From Gnetum montanum (taxonomy: Eukaryota > Streptophyta > Gnetopsida > Gnetales > Gnetaceae), in contig MNCI01005599.1 in assembly GCA_015680685.1 (NCBI GenBank), positions 39,653 through 87,859 on the forward strand: a DNA stretch of 48,207 bases, read 5' to 3'. The notes beneath the pieces were generated by a model. The model made no database searches. It was not told where the DNA came from and saw nothing but the letters and a program-made list of their open reading frames with translations. How positions within the stretch are numbered: position 1 is the first letter of the stretch; every line of letters begins with the position of its first letter. The translations under genes and the position numbers were made by a program. Shown here in pieces: positions 35,236 through 46,390 of this stretch.

Positions 35236-35913
35236 ATGTACAAGAAATTCATAGAAAAGGAGATCCATATGGCCAAGGCCCACATCAACACTTTCAGTGC
35301 TCAACACACTAATTAGTGGGCCATATTGGACACATATGCATTTGCCCACCAAGCAAAACTTAAAAGCTGGGACCTGCAAACTCAAGATCTCACTGAGTAC
35401 ATGGAATTGGCAAACCTGCGATATGCCAATCTAGCCATGTTGATAGCAAGATGCATGAGAAAAGAGGTTGAGAAGCAAGTAGCTGCCACCTACACCAAAT
35501 ATGAAGCAAAATTTGTGGAGCATAAGAAAAAGCTGCAGAAACTAGAATTCACAAATTCTGAACTAGAGGTGGTTAAGACCAGCTACCAAGGCCAGAAAGA
35601 TGTTGCAGTGGACTTGGCTCGACAGCTTACATATTTTCAAGAGTACAAGGACAAAGCCAGAGCCTACGAGGAGGAACAACGATTGTTTGCAGCCTAGTAT
35701 GTTAAAGCAAATCAAATGTTCCCGTAACTACCATGTCCATGGGAGGTGCCAACTCTGTCAAACATTGGAACATCAACATGGACGGCACAAGACCATTGAA
35801 CTGAAGAGGAAAAGCTCCAAGCGTTATTGCAGAGCCATCAAATTCCAAAATCTGGAGCACAAGACAAGGGGAAGTGACCCATGGAGGAGCCACCGCCACC
35901 GAGAACCACATGA
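35236..35913 (+). pseudogene. Coiled-coil ORF of element D (N-terminally truncated)
   Basis: From ATG 35236 the frame encodes MYKKFIEKEIHMAKAHIN, then a long lysine/glutamate- and leucine-rich helix (35326-35697, 123 codons open: LQTQDLTEYMELANLRYANL, VEKQVAATYTKYEAKFVEHK, LTYFQEYKDKARAYEEEQ). It ends PMEEPPPPRTT before TGA 35911-35913, a stop shared with element F. About five stops interrupt it. No indels relative to F are seen in the coding part. I recognise no family. It lies about 190 bp before the 3' LTR, where Athila elements place an env-like gene, but it has no signal peptide or membrane segment. Confidence 0.6.
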
Positions 35914-36109
35914 GTTCCACAAATTTTGTAATTTTGAAATTTTGTAATTTTTTTGTTCATGTCCCAATTTTGTTGTATTCAATTCTCCACTGTGGCATGA
36001 ATGAATTCCCAATCAGTTAATAATCCCATACCTATCCACTATGTAATCAATGGGACTTGTTCTCATTTTGTTTGAATCAAAGATGAGTTTTCATTCAGTC
36101 ATGGGGGTA

Positions 36110-36973
36110 TGATGAATCGTGATTCATTAGACCAAGATATCATGCCCATGATATCACGTACGCAATATCGGGTACGCAATATCGCAGCCTGGCTAGCGAT
36201 ATCGTATACGCGATATCACGGTTTCCATGTGAGCCTATAAATACATAATGGGGCATATGGGAAAGAGGTAAGTTTTAAAGAGTCAGTTTAGTATTACAGT
36301 AGGATCTTTTTGTCATTTTTTCCTCTCAACTCTTTTTCCCCAATGCATGCCCATAGTGTGATGATTGTAATTGTACGGTACCTTTATTCAAGTGTGACGT
36401 ACTTGGACACGCACATGACTAGAAATAAAGATCGAGATTACTTCATCATTGCAGCATTCACTTAGTTCAATTATTTAATTGCTATTGTTATTTATTTTTT
36501 TCATAGTTAATATCTCTTCACCCTAAACTCCTTAAATGTAGAACGAGTGCGACTTAATCACGAGCATTCAAGTGTGACTACTTGGTATCCCAGTAGCGTA
36601 CCTAGGCCATACGCTTGGCAATCCCAGTGGTAGTCATGCACGAGGTCCAAGATGTATATGGATGATTAAGGGACAAATTCTCATTGCACTTAGGCTAGCT
36701 TAGATTCTCTCTCCCTTTTCCTCCTAGCTTAATTAAAGTTATTTTCCATTGCCTCCAGGAGTAGCACTAGGTTAGAAACTACATCATACACCTCACTCTG
36801 GACTAAACCATACGTGACAAAGCAAATACTAGTCCAGGTAGGAAGACAGCGAACTGCAATCAACAAGTAACTATCTAGATACCACAACTAGCCCGTCTGC
36901 GGAGTTTGACCGAATCATGCGTGAAATGCTCATATTTGTATGGTTGAGTGTAGGGGTACCTCGCCACTCATTA
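36110..36973 (+). repeat. Element D 3' LTR
   Basis: An 864-bp partner of the 5' LTR. GATATC-type palindromes lie at 36130-36220 and TATAAATA at 36235-36242. The end reads CTCATTA, then the duplication TACAT (36974-36978). Confidence 0.92.
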
Positions 36974-39900
36974 TACATGGAATATAAATTGCATGGAAAG
37001 TAATTTAATCTAAGTCAAAGTGATGTAATGAATAAGAATCAATCTTAATCTCATTGTCGTTCATGGAATGTGTCCAAGTACATTGCCACTCAAATCAGAC
37101 GTCGTATAACTAACTTAAATCTACACTGTGGGCACTCACTGACAATTCTCTAATACTACAAAATAAAACTGCAAGGGTTTGGCTACTCTATTAACAAAAG
37201 AATTCCATGAATCATGCGTGCAAGTGTTGTATTTATAGGTAGGCACACATCCAACTATATCAGATATCTGATAACGTAGCATGTGCTATGATATTAGGGC
37301 TTCAATATCAGGGATCTAATATCAAGTCCTAAGCAAAATACAATTCATTACATGGCCTATTTTTCATTCACATGTAGTTTTCTCAATTGTTAGCAAAATA
37401 GTATTTGGCTAAGTTAAGCTAGTCATTCTTCTATGTGTTCTAAATGCACATCATTTTTGGATCTTGTTTCAAATGTTAGTTCTAAATGTCATAACTCTTG
37501 GGAACTCATATTAGAGACAAGGTATGATTACCGTGCTTAAATGTAGGTATTCGTTTGTAGATTCTATGGTTGATGTAGGCTTGATGCCTTTGCATTTTTT
37601 TAAGCAAGGTGCGATTCAATGAACTTTCTTTTGATTTTGTTATTCCAGATGGACTCCTTCATTTGATCCTCTAATAAACCTCCACTATTACAAACCTTTA
37701 GGGGATGAATAGTAAGTCGTAGTGGTTTGATGATTAGTGGTGTTTATACCCTTTTAATGTAATTTCAAAATGTCTTGAGGACCTAGTCCCCCTATGGGTA
37801 AAATTATTGATGATGGCATTCTAAATCTTGGTTTGTATCTTATGACTATATAGGTAGTCATGATGCCTTATCCACCACAAATGTTTTAATTGTATGGACT
37901 TGGGATTTATGAATTGATGAACTAGGCCTCCTATGGAAGAATGTAAGTCCTCCTTGTAATAGTTTTAATGATGGGCTCTATGACATTTTGCAGTGGTCCA
38001 TGACGTTGATTAGAATATGGGTAAGACCTACGAATCCATGTCTTCCCACAATGGGTGGTGGTTAAACAATGTGGCTAAGTTGGCTTGGTGGCCTTCCTTG
38101 GCATGTATAATGGGTACAATGGAGACTAGTTGGTATACTCACTTTAGCGAAGAAACCATACAATGAGGACCTCTCCAATTGGACAGAAACCAAAATAAGA
38201 TGAGTCAATTGGATGTTTAGATGTTCCTAGCATGGCAAGAAATGCAAATTATGGAAACCTAGATGTTTCCTAGGGACTATGATAATGCTTATCCTCGGAA
38301 GTATTCAACATGTTTCCCTTATGTAAGCTTCCAAAGAACGGTGCTTGTCCCATATTTCAAGATAGGAAGGAAAGGATGTAAGAGGCAATTACAGTTGTGC
38401 CTTCCTATAGATGGGATATAGAGGTTGTAATGAAGGATGTGAATAGAGAACTGTCTTAGGGTTGGATTCCCTAGCCATTCTCTACTTGCTCTAGCATTCA
38501 AGCAAGGAAACTCGATAAAGAACATACTCGATGGTTTCAAATGATAGAAAGTGTTGGGATACCTCAATATAGCATCTTGAAGAAGTTTTCCAAGCAAATT
38601 TTGGATCTACTCCATTATTGTGGATATGGGATATTTTATCCCATGATGGAAACATGGATAGTAATGTTGGTTCGTGCTTGAACACCAAGGTCAAAACAAA
38701 GAGATCTATTTCTGAATGTTGTTTAGAAGGAGGACTTCACTTAGCTTTCTTCCTACTAGCCTAGACTTGTATTAGAGAATAATAAAAAGAAGAAGAAAAA
38801 AGAACAATGGTGATGGTGTGCACATGGTAATCTAGTGTTTAAATGATTAGATCGGTGATAGCCCATGGGTCTCAAAGCCAAAAGTTGAACCTAGGATTCT
38901 GGCAAGCTTGAGTTTGCTTGTTGAGGCATGGCTCTCTTGGAGCATGTTCTCTTTGAGATGTGGTCTTACAAGTTCATCACTAGGGCTAAAAATGAATTTT
39001 GGTAAGCCTTCAAATTAATGTTTAAAAAAATCTTTGGGGATCAATGGATGCTGATAAGCCATTTAGAAGGAACTCGGTTGGACTTGTAAGAGAGGAGCAC
39101 ATTCTCTTGCGTAGGTATGGGACTACATAAGAGGACAAGTCTTTTAGACTCAATCAAGGGGCAAATCTAAGGGATGCCTTAGAGACATTGGTCCTTTGGG
39201 TTGGCCTTATCCCTTTCATCATTGAATAGGAATGGTTTTGGAGTTCCACCAAGTGCATTTCACGTTTTATGTGAAGCCTTGGTTAGAACTGTTGACCTTT
39301 TGGTATGTTGAAACCTTGGAAAATGGAGAATTTGTAAGTGTGCATGTGAGATTTTGTAGGACTAAGAAAGGAGTATAATGAGACTAAAACAAGAGTATGA
39401 TGTTGACCAGGCTATAAAAGAAGATGATACCTTTTCAGGAAAAGCAAGCATTGTTCATGTGATTAAGCCATCATTGTATACATCTTTTGAGATATTTTTG
39501 TACCTCAATTCTCTATCATTTGTTGATTTGTTTAGTGATATTTGTAGAGCCAAAAGCAAGGAATTTGAAGCTTAGTTTAGTTTCTTCCTTGATCTTTCTA
39601 TTCTCTCTTTGTAAACCCTAAGGGGTTGGATGTGCTTCTTGAGAGAAGGCATCCTTGAGCTTGTCGAGACCTTGATGGGTTGGGTGTTTGTTTGAGACAA
39701 AACACTCCTAGCAAAGCTCCATACTTTGTAAAGGTTGTGTCCTTGAAACCACATTTTTTGAGAAACAAAGTCCGATGGTGCGTAAAGATTCTACCTTCTA
39801 AGTGTGGACATACCCAAGTTGGGGAACCATATACATCTATTGTGCAAAAATTAGGTCTAATTGGCAACCCAAGTTCTAGATCTTCAAAAAGGAACTATCA

Positions 39901-40039
39901 AGTCTTAGGGTTGGTGCATCATTTGAGTTAAGTGACTCCCTAGATTTGACGAAGTTCAAACCTATACTTGAAGTGTACTCTTAAAGCCTATTCTAGGCTC
40001 CACTCCGAGGACATTGCTTCTTTTGTGCAAAGGAGGATT

Positions 40040-40167
40040 GTAAGAGAGATCTCAAGGTAAAGATTCCCCTAATTCCTCATAGTTCAAGAGCCATTTAAGG
40101 TTTGTAAGAGAGATCTCAAGGTAAAGATTCCCCTAGTTCCTCATAGTTCAAGAGCCATTTAAGGTTT
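40040..40167. repeat. 64-bp tandem duplication
   Basis: Two adjacent 64-bp units (40040-40103, 40104-40167), each starting GTAAGAGAGATCTCAAGG and ending TTTAAGGTTT, differ at one position (AATTCC or AGTTCC). The near identity marks a recent event. Confidence 0.95.
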
Positions 40168-40189
40168 CAATGCATGGCACTTCGTCCAT

Positions 40190-40490
40190 TCTAGCTTGTC
40201 GTTACCAAGGAAGCATAAGGACTCTATCCTATTGTTCCCTATTGTTCCCCCTCTTAGTCCTCATCATAGGACTCTATCCTATTGTTCCGACTCTCCTATT
40301 GTTCCCCCTCTTAGTCCTCATCTTACCAATGATGTCTTACCAATGATGTCTACAAGGTTGTTTAAGGTTGTTTGTGTGCTTGTCCATTAATCATCATTCA
40401 CAGATTCAAAGTTCCCAAACTAGTGCATTGCATGCTCCTTTTTGAAGTTAAAAAAGAACGTGAATGTTTATAAGTTATTACATGGTATAG
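40190..40490. repeat. Candidate terminal repeat, right copy, with internal duplications
   Basis: Similar to 10650-10988. It contains a 57-bp-spaced duplication (blocks at 40239-40265 and 40296-40322), a 14-bp direct repeat TTACCAATGATGTC (40323-40336, 40337-40350) and a 10-bp repeat AAGGTTGTTT (40354-40363, 40364-40373). The left copy has each of these once. It ends TTACA followed by TGGTATAGAC, loosely like a tRNA-Met primer site. Confidence 0.4.
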
Positions 40491-41651
40491 ACTTGGGCGG
40501 ACAGAATGCTGCCCAAATCCCAAGAAATGTTAAAACGCTACATCTCTTTCTTAAGGATCTTATTAAGTGAATTGCCAAAATGCATATACATTTACGTCTT
40601 TTTTCTTTCCACAATATGGTGAAGACAATAAAATACCAACAATAAAAATGAGGTGTTAATTTAATGGTAAAATTCTTGAAAATTACAGCACAATACTTTA
40701 ATTCAAATGCACAATACTAGACAATGTACCTTACATCAGCTTCCAACAATATAACTTTACAATTACAATTAATTCAGGTTCCTAAATAATTACGTTGTCA
40801 AAAATATTTTCATTGTTGCAAGCATGCTTGACGTGCGATGTACGTTCACCTAGTACAGTCGATCTGACTGTAACATTTCCAGAAAATAATAGTCCTACCA
40901 AAGTAGAACAACTCGTGCCAAATACATGCATTTTGATCGAATCAAAAAAATTACAACCCAAACGTACGACAGAATGCCAACCAAACCAGGTGACAGAAAG
41001 ATTGTATATATTTCCAAGTGCTGTGTTGCTTTCATTACAAAAAAATGGCCTGCCGATAATAGTTTGACTGAATTTCTGCTGTGTTGCTTTCAAAGACCAT
41101 GTGACTCAAAGATAATTCATCCGAGTTACGTGAACATTCCAAACTCTAACTTCTTTCCTTCACGCGACCGCAATCTTCGGCTTTAGCGATAAAGACAAAA
41201 GAACAACTAAATTCTTCAACCATGCATTGTACAAGAAAATAACATTTCTCTCCGCTGTCATCCATACAAAACCGCGGTCAAATCCCGGAGGGCTGAATAT
41301 TCTTTAAAAGGATCGTAAAAGCACGTTCAATAAGCCTTTCACTTTAGTTACAATGGGAGAAAATACCCTCTTTTAACTGTTGTCAATTTTTTTTACATTT
41401 TTCCCAGTATAAACTGGTTCCAAAATACAACTTTCGCATGATGCGCGACGAAAAAGCTGTACAGTCTAATTACATGTAAAACACCTACACTAACACGGCG
41501 GAGGAAACTCTTCATCCAAAAACAAGATAAGAGAGTCGCAACCTCTAAAACATCAATTCTATAACAACCGAGATTCAAAAGAGACAGATCAACAACTCTA
41601 AATTCCTACAACTTCGAAGGCAAGACAGCATGACACCCATGCGTTCTCCAT
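40491..41651. other. 3' flank of ERD15
   Basis: Includes the 3' untranslated region of ERD15 on the minus strand just below 41652. No other gene is convincing and I could not place the polyadenylation site. Composition is closer to the ERD15 region than to the transposons. Confidence 0.5.
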
Positions 41652-42385
41652 CTACCTCGGCTGCTGGATGCGGCGAGGGCTTGTCTTGACATTCACGATC
41701 TGTGCAGGCTTCTCAATGCGTTTTTCAAACTTCGGCTTAGCCCCATTTCCAGCCAGACTCTTCAGTAACATTACTTCCTTCTTCTCCTTCTCCGGCTCGT
41801 TTACATCTGAACACAGGTAAAGCAAAAATGAAGAACCAATGGCACACGACAGAACACAAAAAACACACAGACAGAGTCAAAAAAAACCTAAATATAAAAA
41901 CGCGCACTAACACGGCCATAGGAACAAAAAATCTAAAAACAAACAAACAAGGACACCCAAAGTAGCAAAGATTAACCTTGCACAACCAAAAGACAGACAA
42001 AAACTAAATATTTAACAGAAATCCTGCCAAAACCCTGGCTATAATGGCAGAAAACCGGAAAAAGAAAACCCTTACCATCAGCATCCATCGTTGGCTCGAG
42101 AGGCTCCTGATCCAGAGCCGTCGAGGGAAAAAGTGCCATTTCGAGGTCGGAAAACTCGTCTACCTCCTCATCGGCCTCGTCAAAGACCAGATCGGCCAAC
42201 AGATCCGTATCATCGGCGGAATCGAAGCGTTCACGGATCCAGTAGTCGCGAAACCAGGGCGACGACTGCACAAGGCTCCACCATTCAGGCGAGAAATCCT
42301 CGACCTGCTCGTACGCCTGCGGAATGAAGAGAGGCGCATTCGGATTCAGCGTGGACGACGACGTTCCTCGCGAAGCTACAGCCAT
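41652..42385 (-). CDS. ERD15: ERD15-type PAM2-motif protein (two exons)
   Basis: Exon 1 is 42385-42076 and exon 2 is 41806-41652, separated by a 269-bp GT-AG intron (42075-41807); joining gives 154 residues. Residues 11-25 ([15 protein letters not shown]) are a PAM2 motif, which binds the MLLE domain of poly(A)-binding protein. Residues 29-49 (EDFSPEWW...WFRDYW) are the conserved block that follows PAM2 in ERD15. An acidic middle (58-103) leads to a lysine-rich end and the terminal [11 protein letters not shown] typical of the family. ERD15 proteins are small, cytoplasmic/nuclear, rapidly induced by drought and modulate ABA responses. The start was chosen at MAVASRG because an upstream in-frame ATG at 42466 adds a hydrophobic stretch absent from the family. 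Splicing was inferred by eye but the phase and length are consistent. Confidence 0.94.
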
Positions 42386-42627
42386 GTTTCCCCCCCCCAA
42401 AACCCTAACAAGAACAAGCAACAGTAATGGCAACAACACCGTTTCAATCACGCAAACCCAACTCAAAAACTCCGCCTCTCAAGAAACCGACTACCCTCCC
42501 AGATCCAGATCCAAATCGTTCCTCAGAAAATCACAGCAAGAACGAAAGATCTTCCGCGTTTTGTTCCAGTAAAATCTTGAAAGAAAACTCAAAACCAGGG
42601 GCCTGGTTTTTGAGAGCGTCAGGTCCC

Positions 42628-42635
42628 CTATTTAT
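42628..42635 (-). promoter_or_regulatory. Probable TATA box of ERD15
   Basis: The minus strand reads CATAAATAGGG, about 245 bases upstream of the ATG. Transcription would start near 42600, giving a leader of about 215 bases. Confidence 0.5.
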
Positions 42636-42847
42636 GAAATTATCGGCCCACCCTCCAGAAACCAGCGTAGCGAGGCAAAAACCGGTTTCCCCGTTACCAG
42701 CCTGGAAAGAAAAAGGAAACTTCTTCTACGGGACCCTCCAAACCTGCACTGTTTCCTCGGACACTGGTAAAACTGCCCGCCGGTGAAGAAGAATTTTTAA
42801 CGGAAAAAGAGTTTCCAATTACTGGCTGAGCGGCGCGGGGGAACTGG

Positions 42848-43444
42848 CACGTGCCGGTTAGGATAAGTTTCCCGGGGGCCCACCAGTCCTCCGGCGTACG
42901 AAACGCATGATCTGGGCTGGCAGACGAGCCTTGCAGCGAAAGTTCGGGCAAGCGGGCTGCCCGGGCGGCTTACGTGGACGCTTGAGCGCCGTCGGATGTG
43001 GCCAGATCGTAGGGCGAGGAGCGCATGCGGGGTCATGATGGGACTCCAGCAAAGCGAGGGAGGGCACATGGCCCGTACGCCCTTTGCCGATATTTTAATA
43101 TCGAAATGCAAACAATCATTGATGTTGGCGTTTTCCGAGTCTTCGTATTTAAATTTACTTCTTTATTAAATTTGTGCGGGCCCACCGGAAAACAAAAAAC
43201 ATGGTGCGCCCGCCCTGCTGGTGGCAACTGCCGCTGGTTCCCGGTTTTCGCGATTATGATTTTTATTTATGGCCAGAAAAAACAAAAAAGAATTTATTCT
43301 TGGTTTCCGAGCGAGTTGCTGTGGCCATTAAAAAAGGCTATATTATCCATAATGATGATAAGAGAGAGAGATGCAGGGAACGGAGCTTGGGAGCCTTCCC
43401 GAGAGAGCATGATGGGTTTTGGTCATGAAAGTGATGGCCACGTG
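42848..43444. promoter_or_regulatory. Cluster of ABRE/G-box elements upstream of ERD15
   Basis: CACGTG occurs at 42848-42853 (inside the palindrome GGCACGTGCC) and at 43439-43444 (GCCACGTGCC); ACGTGG is at 42972-42977 and another ACGTGG lies near 43687. ACGTG cores with these flanks are bound by bZIP factors of the ABA pathway. The GC-rich setting (42600-43100) contrasts with the AT-rich repeats around it. Confidence 0.6.
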
Positions 43445-44230
43445 CCTTTTTTAAAATTCTTTTCAAGGTGAAATGTCTCTTAGTTGCTGTGATTAAGTAA
43501 ACCCGTGTTTGGTAACTAATGTCGCTTTTTAGTGGGAAATCAGATATTTTGGATGCCAAGTTTCCCGCCGTTGTCCGCCAGCAAACGATGGCGAAAGACA
43601 AGGAACATCAACAACCATGGAACAAGTGTTAACAGAATCTGATATTGAGTTAAGTTAAATCATGGCGGTTACAGGAAAAGTTGTGTACGTGGTAAAAGTG
43701 GGCTACTGCAGATCTGGACATTTGCAAGGCGCGCAGCCATGCTTCTACCTGCTTTAAAAAGGTTTATCTAATTATTTAAATTTTAAATTTTTCAGTAATA
43801 TAAAACGTATTTTTAAAAACATGAAAATGTATTTTCGAAACAGAATTATACGATCCCTTGTGGGGCCGGTTTACTTTAATTTTAGAGTAAAATTCGAATG
43901 ATAACGATGTGCATGTGTGATAAACGTTCTTATTACCCGTGTCCTGTCAAAGTAAGTGGAATCAAAGGGACTATAAGGATCATTTCCTAGACGTTCAATG
44001 TTTATCTAATTGAGCTTCTAGAAGGCTAGTAATGAGCAAGTGGCTACGCCAATGCTTAAACTTAGGCCTTATAAGTTAAGAAACAAACATCTTACAATCA
44101 TTTTAAGTGGTGTTCCTTACTAAAAAAAACTCTCTAATAAATGAAATTCAAAAAACAAAAAATAAGATGAATAACCTTTATTACGTATTAAAAGTTTATT
44201 GCCCCATCTAATGAAAATCAGCTTATGCAA

Positions 44231-44291
44231 AAAATCTCTTCAATTGGTTAGGGCATGTAAGTTGTGGTTTGCAACTTACATATTGAACTCT
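44231..44291 (+). repeat. tRNA-like segment, possible SINE head
   Basis: TCAATTGGTTAGGGCAT resembles the A box region of tRNAs (TCAGTTGGTTAGAGCAT). It is followed by a perfect 8-bp stem (44257-44264 with 44272-44279) closing a 7-base loop, as in an anticodon arm, then TATTGAACTC, a weak B box. There is no acceptor-stem pairing, so it is not a functional tRNA gene. Confidence 0.4.
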
Positions 44292-44562
44292 AAAAGATAT
44301 GCTATTCTAAGATACTAGTATATTTTACTTAAGCTATATAAAACTACTATGTCTATTATATGCTTTGGGATATATGTAGTCAAATATATTCTAATAAACC
44401 AAATTTAAGTAATGTTGAAAAAAAAAGACTACTATTAAGTTCAATAGATAAATTAAGTGCATTAAAAAATGAACAATAGAAATGTAACATCATAAATTTA
44501 TAATAAAAATTCCTCCACTTCAAGAAATTCCAAAAAAACTACTAAGTAATAATTATTATCAA

Positions 44563-44632
44563 GGATATAGTGTAGTGGTCAAGACACTTATCTTTCATGA
44601 GGGAGCTTGTCAGTTTGTCACTTGCCTCTACT
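44563..44632 (+). repeat. Second tRNA-like segment, possible SINE head
   Basis: GATATAGTGTAGTGGTCAAG resembles an A box of Glu/Asp tRNA type; about 35 bases later GTTTGTCACTTGCC is a degenerate B box. Same orientation as the segment at 44231 but a different tRNA type. Confidence 0.3.
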
Positions 44633-45613
44633 TACAAGTATGATAACAAAGTAAAGTAGCCTTGTAATGGGTCACTCTTATAGTTTGTCAAATCTACCTT
44701 GCCATGCAAAAAGAGATTGTACTACAAACCCTAACATTTTTTGGGAAGAGGTTATACTATCAACCCTAAATAGTAACTATTAACTACCTTTTAAATTTGA
44801 AATAAAATTCCTTCACTATAATAAGCTTCCAAAAAGATCATTGAAACAAGGTTGTTGCTTTCTTTTGTACATGCTTCACTGTAGGGAAATAATGTGCATT
44901 GTTCAACAATAAAAAGCTCGAGATTATAATCTATGATGTTAATGTAGTTTGGTAACCACAGAAGCCATGGTGATATCATATTCAAGATTACAAGTACCTT
45001 GTTCACCTTACCATTTGGCTAACGTTGAAGTTGTAGCGATGTGCTAAAAGTCGTGTGTAACATGTTGTAAAGGCACAATGGTACAAACGTATGTAAAAAT
45101 AACATAGAAGTGAACACATCATATTAATAAATCCTGTCTTAATTTCATTTAATACGTTGTAAACATAAGTTTATTGTATTTAATCTTCCATAAATATGAC
45201 AAAGTAAAGAATTACTTTTTCTATGAAACTAAAACTGAAATTTTTTACTTGCACATCTTGAGATCCTTTCGATCTATCTTGTTAGGAACTTGAGGTTCCT
45301 AGATAACTAAGTTCAACTAATAGAATATCAACAAGTAGCATGAACATGCAAACCATGATGATAAAAGTTTGTGAATATGATGATTATAATAAACAAAAGA
45401 GAATGTGACTCACAATAACCTAAAACTAGTGATATGAGTGTGTATATAACAATGTGAACCCTAGAAATTATGAAATAATATGTAAATATCATGATAATAC
45501 CCAATCATGTACCTAGACAACAATGGTTATGAAGTTGATAGTTATGGTCTAGATACCACAGTATGAAGTGTGTATCCAAGTTATGCATAAAATTATTAGA
45601 GTTACTTCTCTTT

Positions 45614-46390
45614 TGATGAGTGGCGAGGTACCCCTACACCCAACCATACAAATACGAGCGTTTCACACACGATCCAGTCAAACTCCATAGACGGGATAGT
45701 TGTGGTATCAAGACAGTAATCCTTAGGTCGTAGTTCGTTGTCTTCCCACCTGGATTAGTATTAACTTGTCACGTATGGTTTAGTCCAAAGTGAGGTGTAT
45801 GATGTGTTCCTATGCTAATGCTACTCCTGGGTGTAATGGAAGGTAATATTAACTAAACTAAGAGAGAAAGGATGAGAGAGAATCTAAGTTAGCATAAGTG
45901 CGATAAGTATCTGTTCCTTAATCATCCGTACACATCTTGGACTTTGTGCACGACTACCACTGGGATTACCAAGCGCATATCCTAGGTATGCTACTGGGTT
46001 ACCAAGTAGACACACTTAAATGCTCATGATCAAGTTGTACTCATTCCGCGTTTAACAAGATTTTAGGGTGAAGAGATATTAGCTAAGAAAGCAATAAATA
46101 ACAATTAAGTAAATAATTAAACTAAGTGAATGCTGCAATGATGAAATAATCTCGATCTTTATTTCTAGTCATGTGTGTGTCCAAGTACGTCACACTCGAA
46201 TAAAGATGTCGTACAATTACAATCACCACACTGCGGGCATACACTAGGAGAGAAGGGTGAGAGAAGAACTACTTAAAACTTAACACTTAAACTAAGAACT
46301 AAAAAAATGCTTATTGGAATTGTCTACCTCTTATTTATAGATGAGGAGACAGGATGCAATATCATGGTTAACTAAAATGAGAATTCATCA
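45614..46390 (-). repeat. Element F 3' LTR
   Basis: 777 bp, starting TGATGAGTGGCG and ending GAATTCATCA, with TATAAATA at 46339-46332 on the minus strand. It is the shortest complete LTR here: U3 upstream of TATA is only about 50 bp and has no palindrome array. Confidence 0.9.

Larger units (their letters stand above)
31379..36973 (+). mobile_element. Element D: non-autonomous Athila-like LTR retrotransposon with gag and a coiled-coil ORF
   Basis: LTRs at 31379-32222 and 36110-36973 begin TGATGAATC and end CACTCATCA/TTA, with the perfect duplication TACAT on each side. The primer site starts at 32224; the tract GTCATGGGGGTA abuts the 3' LTR at 36109. The internal region is only 3.9 kb and holds gag (32356-34632) and a coiled-coil ORF (35236-35913) but no protease, RT, RNase H or integrase. 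It must have moved with enzymes supplied in trans, or lost pol before insertion. It sits in the 5' LTR of element B in opposite orientation. Confidence 0.92.
14246..37350 (-). mobile_element. Element B: non-autonomous Athila-like LTR retrotransposon, split by three insertions
   Basis: The 3' LTR starts at 14246 (TGATGAG) and the 5' LTR ends at 37350 (ATTCATTA). Flanks are CATGA (14241-14245) and CATGG (37351-37355), a 5-bp duplication with one change. The tRNA-Asp-type primer site is at 30879-30862 and the polypurine tract at 15927 onward. Element's own DNA is 14246-14428, 15252-19750, 29935-31378 and 36979-37350, about 6.5 kb. It carries a gag and a 2-kb 3' non-coding region but no protease, RT or integrase. 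Into it inserted a solo LTR, element C and element D. Confidence 0.85.
30880..37350 (-). repeat. Element B 5' LTR (interrupted by element D)
   Basis: LTR parts are 30880-31378 and 36979-37350. TATAAATA lies at 37237-37230 on the minus strand. Element D separates them with duplication TACAT at 31374-31378 and 36974-36978. Joined length is about 870 bp, in line with the other copies. Confidence 0.88.
37356..40490. other. Old repeat-like sequence, host of element B (right part)
   Basis: Continuation of 10643-14240 beyond element B. No gene is convincing; open stretches at 38319-38694 (minus) and 39378-39575 (plus) have no recognised similarity. The last 450 bp contain a row of tandem duplications and the candidate right terminal repeat. 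Confidence 0.4.
43445..45613. other. AT-rich intergenic region
   Basis: No gene is convincing. Two segments resemble tRNA-derived SINE heads (44240-44291 and 44563-44632). The rest is A/T-rich with many homopolymer runs. Confidence 0.5.

Noticed and set aside
42386-42466. Upstream in-frame ATG for ERD15 at 42466
   Set aside because: It adds a hydrophobic leucine-rich stretch absent from ERD15 proteins and overlaps a run of G/C just before the usual start.
42044-42786. Several plus-strand ORFs opposite ERD15 (for example 42044-42427)
   Set aside because: They are arginine-rich antisense shadows of ERD15 exon 1 and its leader, and match no family.
43025-43471. 148-codon plus-strand ORF in the ERD15 promoter region
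   Set aside because: Composition is not protein-like and it overlaps the ACGTG-containing upstream region; no domain is visible.
44231-44291. Functional tRNA gene
   Set aside because: The A box and anticodon-type arm are present, but there is no acceptor stem and the B box is poor.
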